This document shows, one piece after another, positions 58,284 through 64,000 of a stretch of 64,000 nt of DNA; position 1 is the stretch's first letter; every line of letters begins with the position of its first letter. A program made the position numbers and the translations under genes. Under the pieces are notes generated by a model. That model did not search any database and had not been told where the DNA came from. It saw nothing but the letters and a program-made list of their open reading frames with translations. The DNA is taken from assembly GCF_000517545.1 (NCBI RefSeq), contig NZ_BAIV01000002.1, positions 62,001-126,000 on the forward strand. Reading direction: 5' to 3'. Source of the DNA: Bacteroides reticulotermitis JCM 10512. Lineage in GTDB: Bacteria > Bacteroidota > Bacteroidia > Bacteroidales > Bacteroidaceae.

Positions 58284-59618
58284 ATGCAAATTAAAAGAAG
58301 CTCTCTATTATTATTGTTTATGTGCGGCTGTTTAATGAGTATACAGAGCCAGACATCGATGCTTAATCCGCAAACTGACAAGGCTCTACTCAAGCAATTT
58401 CAAGAAGCCAAGCTCGGGCTGTTCATACACTGGATGGCTTGTCACTCACCCGGAACAGGAGACTCTTGGGCCATTGGTAACGGTACGCCTAAAAGTGTAG
58501 CGGATTCTATTACCATGAAATGGAATCCCCAGAAGTTCGATCCGAAAGAGATTGTAGATATAGCTGTGCAGGCGGGATGCAAATATATGGTCGTGATATC
58601 CAAACACCATGACGGTTTTTGCATCTGGCCAAGCGAATATTCGATCTTCGACACAGATCGCATCGCTTTCAAACGGGATATATTAAAAGAACTGGGAGAC
58701 GAATGTCGTAAACAAGGCTTACTCTATGGTATCTATTATTCGATAGCCGACATTGACTATTGTGGTTGGAGTTCCATGGCACAAGCAGGGGGAAAAATCA
58801 AAGAGCCCAAATACGGACGGGCCGATTTCATCCAGTTTGTGCACAACCAGACCAGAGAATTGATCGACCGCTATCAACCGGACCTCCTTTGGTTTGACGG
58901 CTTCTGGCTTGATCCGCTATGGACAGCCAAGGAAGGGAAAAACTTATACGAGTACATCAAGAGTATAAAAAGTAATACATTGTCTACGCGACTAGCCATA
59001 ACCAGAGGAAAAGATGGACGCGAAACCTTCTGGTCCGACGGCTCATCGGGCGATTACTTTTCGATAGAAGCAAAGACGACTGATGCTCCTCCGTTCCCTT
59101 GGGAAGCTTGTACGAGCATTACGTATCCGGTTTACGCTTACGAGCCTAATGCCAAGATGCTAACGCCGGATGAACTGATCGGAATGTTCAGCAAAACCCT
59201 CTGTGGAAATGGGAATCTATTAGTCAATATCGGACCTAAACCTACAGGAGAAATGCCTGAGGAACAAGTAGAGCGCCTGTATGAATTGACCAAATGGGTA
59301 AATATCAATAAAGAAGCTGTGTACGACACACAAGGAGGCCCCTTCAAACAAACTGACGAACTAGGAAGCACGTATAAAGAAAATTATATCTACCTGCATT
59401 TGCGTAAACCATCCCACACACTCAAGATCAACACATTGGATGGCTACAAAATAAGCAACGCAATTGATTTATCAACAGGCAAAAAGATTAAAATACAGAA
59501 AGATAAGCGTGGAGTAACTTTGGTTCTTCCGGCTTTTAAGCAACAACAAATTCCGGTGGTTAAATTGACTCTCAACAAAGAGTATCAATTTACGGAATGG
59601 CTACCACTCATCAAGTAA
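58284..59618 (+). CDS. GH29 alpha-L-fucosidase
   Basis: About 444 aa. Signal peptide, then the GH29 barrel: KLGLFIHWMACHSPGTGDSW, the HH pair in VISKHHDGFCIWPS, YGIYYSIADIDY, and the nucleophile Asp in PDLLWFDGFW. Then a short beta-sandwich C-terminus. It removes alpha-linked fucose, a terminal cap of mucin and blood-group glycans; this is the main reason to assign the locus to host glycans. I start at ATG 58284 (MQIKRSSLLLLF); an upstream in-frame start overlaps the GH3 end and would lengthen the leader. Last gene of the PUL. Confidence 0.92.
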   Translation: MQIKRSSLLLLFMCGCLMSIQSQTSMLNPQTDKALLKQFQEAKLGLFIHWMACHSPGTGDSWAIGNGTPKSVADSITMKWNPQKFDPKEIVDIAVQAGCKYMVVISKHHDGFCIWPSEYSIFDTDRIAFKRDILKELGDECRKQGLLYGIYYSIADIDYCGWSSMAQAGGKIKEPKYGRADFIQFVHNQTRELIDRYQPDLLWFDGFWLDPLWTAKEGKNLYEYIKSIKSNTLSTRLAITRGKDGRETFWSDGSSGDYFSIEAKTTDAPPFPWEACTSITYPVYAYEPNAKMLTPDELIGMFSKTLCGNGNLLVNIGPKPTGEMPEEQVERLYELTKWVNINKEAVYDTQGGPFKQTDELGSTYKENYIYLHLRKPSHTLKINTLDGYKISNAIDLSTGKKIKIQKDKRGVTLVLPAFKQQQIPVVKLTLNKEYQFTEWLPLIK

Positions 59619-59659
59619 CAAGCACAAACACAGGATAACACGACTTCGTATTTTGTAAG

Positions 59660-59703
59660 ACAAGACTGTACATCTGACTTCGCGTCCACATGTACAGTCT
59701 TGT
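59660..59703 (+). terminator. Intrinsic terminator ending the PUL
   Basis: Perfect 13-bp inverted repeat CAAGACTGTACAT (59661-59673) / ATGTACAGTCTTG (59690-59702), extended by one pair, 16-nt loop. The T-tract is short. Confidence 0.8.
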
Positions 59704-59766
59704 TCCGTATAAAAGAAACTCGGATCTTAGAAGTTAGTTACATAATAATAAAAGTATACCGGCTCC

Positions 59767-59798
59767 TTTCATTAATTCAATAAAAAATGCCACATTTG
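59767..59798 (+). promoter_or_regulatory. Candidate nadK promoter
   Basis: TTTC (59767-59770) and CACATTTG (59791-59798, one mismatch to TAnnTTTG) are 20 bp apart, 25 bp before the ATG. Confidence 0.4.
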
Positions 59799-59823
59799 CA
59801 TTCGTAATAAAACAAGCACGCTT

Positions 59824-60696
59824 ATGAAGTTCGCTATATTTGGAAATACCTACCAACCCAAAAAGTCTTCACATGCAGCCAACTTGTTCCGTCTATTAAA
59901 GGAACAAGGCGCTGAGATATCTGTGTCCAGAGAATTTTATCAGTTTCTGACTGACAACATGGAACTGGCTGTACACGCCGATTCCCTATTCGATGAAGAT
60001 GACTTTACGGCTGATATCGTAATCAGCATAGGTGGTGACGGCACTTTCCTGAAAGCAGCCAGCCGTGTAGGAAATAAAGGAATCCCCATTCTGGGTATCA
60101 ATACGGGCCGTTTGGGCTTTCTAGCCGACATCTCGCCGGAAGAAATGGAGAAAACATTCGAAGAGATCCATGCCGGTCAATATGAAGTAGAAGATCGTAG
60201 TGTATTGCAATTGATTTGCGATGAAGAACATTTGCAGGTATCGCCATACGCACTCAATGAAATAGCTGTATTAAAGCGTGACAGTTCTTCGATGATCAGC
60301 ATACGGACTACAATCAACGGAGCTTACCTCACAACGTACCAAGCTGACGGTCTGGTAATTTCAACTCCCACCGGTTCAACCGCTTACTCGCTGAGTGTAG
60401 GTGGCCCGATCATTGTTCCACACTCCAACACAATCGCTATTACCCCTGTAGCCCCACACAGCCTCAACGTTCGCCCCATCGTTATTCGCGATGATTGGGA
60501 GGTAACCTTAGAGGTGGAGAGCCGTAGCCATAACTTTCTGGTGGCTATCGATGGACGAAGCGAGACGTGCAAAGAAACAACGCAGCTAACAATTCGCCGG
60601 GCCGATTACGGCATTAAAGTTGTCAAACGACTCAACCATACGTTTTTCGACACATTACGCAGTAAAATGATGTGGGGTGCGGACGGCAGACGTTAA
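59824..60696 (+). CDS. nadK: NAD kinase
   Basis: A 290-aa ATP-dependent enzyme making NADP from NAD. The family motifs are [11 protein letters not shown] (about residue 63, GGDG loop), [25 protein letters not shown] and [20 protein letters not shown]. All look complete and the length is normal. In other Bacteroides I expect nadK to sit next to pdxJ in divergent orientation; here 18.5 kb with a PUL separates them (inference). Monocistronic, followed by 460 bp rich in repeats. Confidence 0.95.
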   Translation: MKFAIFGNTYQPKKSSHAANLFRLLKEQGAEISVSREFYQFLTDNMELAVHADSLFDEDDFTADIVISIGGDGTFLKAASRVGNKGIPILGINTGRLGFLADISPEEMEKTFEEIHAGQYEVEDRSVLQLICDEEHLQVSPYALNEIAVLKRDSSSMISIRTTINGAYLTTYQADGLVISTPTGSTAYSLSVGGPIIVPHSNTIAITPVAPHSLNVRPIVIRDDWEVTLEVESRSHNFLVAIDGRSETCKETTQLTIRRADYGIKVVKRLNHTFFDTLRSKMMWGADGRR

Positions 60697-60729
60697 TTAG
60701 TCCCGATTTTCCCGTATATATTTTGTTTT

Positions 60730-61100
60730 GCTTTTTTGCTTTCAGCTTTCAGTTTAGGCAAAAAAGGCCCTATTCACCGATACTTTCGGCTGAAAGCTAC
60801 TCTTTCTTTGCTTTCAGTCCTCTTTCATTCTGCGGTGTTTCATTCAACTTCAGGGCCGATTGTTCTCTATTATCCGGTACATTTTATTTAAAAGGTGGCC
60901 AATTAGCAGCCAACCTCTGTCGGCCGAACCGCCAACCTTAGTCGACAAGTCGGCCAACGGGAATTGGCTACCTGATATGTGGCTATTTATTGAACGACAA
61001 ACAATGAAAAAGCTGAAAGCTGTCAGACACCAGCTTTCAGCACAACAAGATATGAATGAGCTGTTTACATAGAAACTGAAGGCTGAAAGCTAAAAAAGCA
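60730..61100. repeat. AGCTTTCAGC / GCTGAAAGCT repeats with a perfect hairpin
   Basis: AGCTTTCAG and its complement CTGAAAGCT recur at about 60740, 60790, 60815, 61012, 61031 and 61083. The pair GCTGAAAGCTG (61012-61022) / CAGCTTTCAGC (61031-61041) forms a perfect 11-bp hairpin with an 8-nt loop. Non-coding, in the convergent gap after nadK. Confidence 0.65.
60894..60974. repeat. 22/11-nt period array (locus C)
   Basis: Units beginning GCCAAC start at 60909, 60931 and 60953 (22-nt spacing), preceded by an 11-nt half unit at 60898. An outer inverted repeat, GGTGGCCAATT (60894-60904) / AATTGGCTACC (60962-60972), one G-T mismatch, brackets the array. The sequence is unrelated to loci A and B. 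Confidence 0.6.
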
Positions 61101-61159
61101 ACAATCTATTTGGGGAGCCATAAAGGAGCCGTATAAGGGTATTTCATTCAAAAAGCAAC

Positions 61160-62053
61160 TCACTTATTTCTCGGGAACAGACCAAAATCCTTGCGTTTCT
61201 TTTTCATCAATTCGTTGGTCCGGTCACTATGCGAGGATCTTCTTCCATTATTCCTCTTCTCTCCCAAATAGAAAGGTATTCCCACTCCGGCAGTCACTTT
61301 CAAGAAACGGCCAAGGGTACTGCTTCGATAAGTTTTCTCTTCCAATATATCCTGAGTGTACAAGTCCGTTTTCGTATAATTCAACGTCAAATGTCCCATA
61401 GGTTGCGCATAGGTTGCATCTAAAAAGAGGAAACAGCGCTTACTTACTTTATAGTTCGCACTCATCCCCACAAACCACGCAGCCCTTTCAAGGTTACTCG
61501 TCCCCTCTAAGTTGCTGTATTGTACACGATAGAGTTCATTCCCTCCTTTCTTTTTCAACTCGGCATAGATCGGTTGATAACTAATTAAATTAACGCCAAT
61601 ACCTACACGTGGATAGAGACTCCAGCCAGCATTTTCAATCCGATAAGCCACGCCTACACTGAAATATGAATTGACTCTCGACTGCTCGTCTCCACCAAAT
61701 TGATTCACCTGTTTTACATAATAATCCGTTTCCAACGGCTGAACCCATTCGGCATAACAATCTCTTCGTTTACCTGCGTTTATATCTAAAGAAACATCCG
61801 TATACCATCCCCATCTTTTGGAAAAGAAGTGAAGAAAACGAAAATCAAATGCCGGAGTCACACGTTTCCTATCAGCCAGGAATGTCAGCATATTACCGGA
61901 GGGTGAGTGTGTGAGATCAAAGTGTGCTCCCACGCCTACATCCAATTGGATGAGTTTATTTATTTTCTTGGATTTGTGAAATGTCAACGTATCTTGTGCT
62001 GACAACTGTATGCTTCCTAGCAGAAACAGAATAAGCCAATAACTCTTTTTCAT
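61160..62053 (-). CDS. Outer-membrane beta-barrel protein
   Basis: About 297 aa. Signal peptide ending SIQLSAQDT, then alternating-hydrophobicity strands typical of a small outer-membrane barrel (LDVGVGAHFDL, VTPAFDFRFLHFFSKRWGWYTDVSLDI, SYFSVGVAYRIENAGWSLYPRVGIGVNLI, FVGMSANYKVSKRCFLFLDATYAQPMGHLTLNY). The C-terminal ~30 residues are basic and non-barrel (EKRNNGRRSSHSDRTNELMKKK), which is odd for a barrel end. I use ATG 62053; the in-frame codon overlapping the upstream gene is TTG. Downstream partner of the lipoprotein gene 62065-62623. Function unknown. Confidence 0.75.
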   Translation of the reverse strand: MKKSYWLILFLLGSIQLSAQDTLTFHKSKKINKLIQLDVGVGAHFDLTHSPSGNMLTFLADRKRVTPAFDFRFLHFFSKRWGWYTDVSLDINAGKRRDCYAEWVQPLETDYYVKQVNQFGGDEQSRVNSYFSVGVAYRIENAGWSLYPRVGIGVNLISYQPIYAELKKKGGNELYRVQYSNLEGTSNLERAAWFVGMSANYKVSKRCFLFLDATYAQPMGHLTLNYTKTDLYTQDILEEKTYRSSTLGRFLKVTAGVGIPFYLGEKRNNGRRSSHSDRTNELMKKKRKDFGLFPRNK

Positions 62054-62064
62054 AGTCGTTTTGA

Positions 62065-62623
62065 TCAATATAAAACAAGGGGTTCCGTGGTTTTCTCCAT
62101 GCTATCTCCGCTTTTAAAGATTAGTTTCACGCGGAAACAATACGTTCCTGATTGTGCTGGTGCTGTCACCAAAGCTTTAAACAGACAACTGGTTTCACCA
62201 GCCCTCTTTATAGAACCGTCATTATCAGCTATCTGCGGTGCCCATATGGCGCGGATAGTTATAAAATAAGGAAGAGATGTCCGCTCCTGCCGGGTACTTC
62301 TCACTAAAGTTCGTTTCAGTAAAAATACGGATGTTCACAATAGGATCGGTCAACAGATATTCAAGGCGAGTCTTATCAATCGAAGAGGTATTCTCTTCCG
62401 GCTCAGACAGTAGACTGATTTTCATCACATAGGCTTCCTTCTTTACTCGTCCGTCCGTTACACTCTGAGGGCGTTCGCCTGCGTTATCTAAGTGAGTCAA
62501 TTCAAAGTCAACCAATGCGCCGGAGAGACTTTCTCTATCGACAGACGTACCCTCTTCACACGACATTGCCGCACAAAGAAAGAAAAGGACACCGAATAAT
62601 AAATGGAGAAGATGTTTTTTCAT
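62065..62623 (-). CDS. Hypothetical lipoprotein (one frame break)
   Basis: About 186 aa after repair. Lipoprotein signal MKKHLLHLLFGVLFFLCAAMSCEEG (Cys at about residue 22), which fixes the start at ATG 62623. Beta-rich body with VDFELTHLDNAGERPQSV. One added base at 62272-62273 joins ADISS to FPYFITIRAIWAPQIADNDG, and the C-terminus continues as ALVTAPAQSGTYCFRVKLIFKSGD. No family recognised. Its stop is 9 bp before the ATG of the barrel gene, suggesting the two work together at the outer membrane. Confidence 0.6.
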
Positions 62624-62649
62624 AAGTAGTGATTGATGTTGGTAAAACT

Positions 62650-62680
62650 CAAAAGTAATCTTTTCTTCCAATAGTACAAA
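62650..62680 (-). promoter_or_regulatory. Promoter of the lipoprotein-barrel pair
   Basis: On the minus strand TTTG (62677-62680) and TACTTTTG (62650-62657) are 19 bp apart, an excellent match to the -33/-7 pattern. Confidence 0.65.
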
Positions 62681-62726
62681 CCGTATCAACATTTTTACCT
62701 ATTTATCGGTATCTGATAAGACGAAA

Positions 62727-62758
62727 GCAACCATGCTGCCACATGCCAGCATGGTTGC
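62727..62758 (-). terminator. Terminator of the third thioredoxin-fold gene
   Basis: Perfect 12-bp stem GCAACCATGCTG / CAGCATGGTTGC with an 8-nt loop, then TTTCGTCTTATC on the minus strand. Confidence 0.8.
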
Positions 62759-62800
62759 CTTACCACTGTTTTGATATAAACTATTTAAGAGAGAGAGAAT

Positions 62801-63961
62801 TTACTTACTCAAAACCTCAACTAACTTTTCCATTCCTGCCATTAAATTACCCGAGAGTTTCATATTACCCTGAGTAGTTTGTGGTTGCAAACGTCCGCTT
62901 TTCAAATCGTCAATACGCTTCTGCAACAATGCCAAAGCCTTTTGTTTGGGACCCGCTTCGGTGCAGTTTACCGCAACAGGAGAACACCATTTGCACAACA
63001 TCAAATCGGTCAGGAAGAGATTCGGATTCGCGTCGTATTCTGTGCAATACTGCATATACTTATCCCAGTCGGCTTGTTTCTCAGACAAAGCGATCAAAGT
63101 CTCCAACCGAATTTCTTCTTTTTCGGCCACCTTGCACTCATCCATCAAAGCCAGCAGTTTGTCGAACTGAGCCATATCCATGGTTGCCCCTCCGTCTTTA
63201 GAGTCAATCAAAGATTTGGCATAGTTGCGCCATGCATACTGAGTTTTCATTTTTACCGGTGTCTCACCGATTGCAGCCGACAGTTTTTCCGGGTGTTTAA
63301 CCGTATAGATAAACGCCGGAGCGAACGGGTTGGAGAGATGCTTCATAAACACATCAGCCAGTTGCGGATTTTCAGCAAAAGTTTCTTCTTTACCTGCCAA
63401 CAAAGCCTCAGCAACCACATTGCACTGATCACGTTTGTAAGCGCTTCCCAACGTTTTCAGGTACGCATACAAAAAGGCTTCGTCACGATCACCACTGGCA
63501 AACCGTTGATCCATCTCAGCAGAACTATTGTCAACACTAGCCTTCTTTACTTTCTCAACAAAAGTAGCCGCATCGCTTCCACCCAGAAAACGACCAAGTT
63601 CGTTACCACGGCTATCAAAGATGATGAAAGTAGGAAATGCGGAAACCTGTAACTTCTTCATCAGTTCCGGTCCCTCTCCTTTTTCCATATCAATCTGAAT
63701 CGAAACGTAAGCCGGATTCATAAACTTACCTACTTCTTCCAATGGAAATATATCCTTGGCCATTTTCTTGCAAGGACCACACCAGGAAGTGTAACAGTCC
63801 AGAAAAATCAGTTTCTTAGTAGCTGTTGCCTTCTGAACAGCTTCTTTAAACAAGGTACCCTCTTTTTCAAAGGAGATTCCTTTTCCCTCTCCCTGTGCAA
63901 AAACCTGAGTACTGAAACACAATGCCATACTCAAGCAAATCATCCATAAATTCTTTTTCAT
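62801..63961 (-). CDS. Exported thioredoxin-fold protein (third paralogue)
   Basis: A 386-aa protein: signal peptide (to about residue 23, TQVFAQ), thioredoxin domain with WCGPCK (cysteines 61 and 64) and cis-Pro segment VSAFPTFIIFD, then a helical C-terminal ~230 residues. It shares SIQIDMEKGEGPELMKK-type sequence with the 4301-5479 protein and the same length class as both early paralogues. The C-terminal half includes two extra Cys close together (MLCKWCSPVAVNC), not seen in the others. It should act in the periplasm; partner unknown. Its promoter is outside the window. Confidence 0.8.
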   Translation of the reverse strand: MKKNLWMICLSMALCFSTQVFAQGEGKGISFEKEGTLFKEAVQKATATKKLIFLDCYTSWCGPCKKMAKDIFPLEEVGKFMNPAYVSIQIDMEKGEGPELMKKLQVSAFPTFIIFDSRGNELGRFLGGSDAATFVEKVKKASVDNSSAEMDQRFASGDRDEAFLYAYLKTLGSAYKRDQCNVVAEALLAGKEETFAENPQLADVFMKHLSNPFAPAFIYTVKHPEKLSAAIGETPVKMKTQYAWRNYAKSLIDSKDGGATMDMAQFDKLLALMDECKVAEKEEIRLETLIALSEKQADWDKYMQYCTEYDANPNLFLTDLMLCKWCSPVAVNCTEAGPKQKALALLQKRIDDLKSGRLQPQTTQGNMKLSGNLMAGMEKLVEVLSK

Positions 63962-64000
63962 ATCCTTCTCAATATTTAGTGTTATCTTTCCATCGCTTTC

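Noticed and set aside
62879..63652. 257-aa open frame on the plus strand opposite the third thioredoxin gene
   Set aside because: Fully antisense to a gene with signal peptide and CGPC motif; the translated sequence is low-complexity, Phe/Gln/Arg-rich, with no domain.

Overview
The window looks like chromosomal DNA from a Bacteroides-type member of the Bacteroidales. The reasons are two SusC/SusD pairs, a hybrid two-component regulator (HTCS), ECF sigma/FecR-type regulators, TonB/ExbB/ExbD, BACON and DUF1735 modules, and many copies of the Bacteroidetes -7 element TAnnTTTG upstream of genes. I saw no rRNA, tRNA, CRISPR array, insertion sequence or phage gene.

Layout. (1) 1-3434, minus: rpe (partial), fmt, a ClC chloride channel and a Sua5/YciO protein. 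(2) 3473-6676: a decayed duplicate of a thioesterase 5' end, the intact thioesterase, and two thioredoxin-fold proteins. (3) 6961-15826: an ECF sigma factor facing an operon of FecR anti-sigma, STN-SusC, SusD, a DUF4843-like lipoprotein and a PKD-like lipoprotein, with no degradative enzyme. (4) 16426-23253: recJ, recQ, a TPR protein, then a second sigma/anti-sigma/lipoprotein operon. (5) 23339-27651: an aromatic amino acid operon (prephenate dehydratase, aminotransferase, DAHP synthase-chorismate mutase, prephenate dehydrogenase) behind a Phe/Tyr-rich leader peptide and a terminator/antiterminator pair. (6) 27657-41274: housekeeping genes: dnaG; folE-SPOR-tpiA-DoxX-DUF1599; ndk-M23; and pdxJ-exbB-exbD-tonB-DJ-1-ispD-recG. 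(7) 42390-59618: a polysaccharide-utilisation locus with HTCS, SusC, SusD, a DUF1735/F5-8C lipoprotein, an M60 metallopeptidase, GH3 and a GH29 fucosidase. M60 plus fucosidase points to host mucin-type glycoprotein (inference). (8) 59767-63961: nadK, a repeat-rich intergenic, an outer-membrane barrel/lipoprotein pair and a third thioredoxin-fold protein.

Sequence quality matters for reading the annotation. Fourteen genes carry eighteen frame breaks in all, and almost every one is repaired by adding one base to a short homopolymer. They hit essential or core genes (pdxJ, recJ, recG, exbB), so I treat them as sequencing or assembly errors and annotate each as one gene.

The strongest non-gene signals are the Phe/Tyr attenuator and three intergenic arrays with unrelated sequences but the same 22-nt (2 x 11) period.
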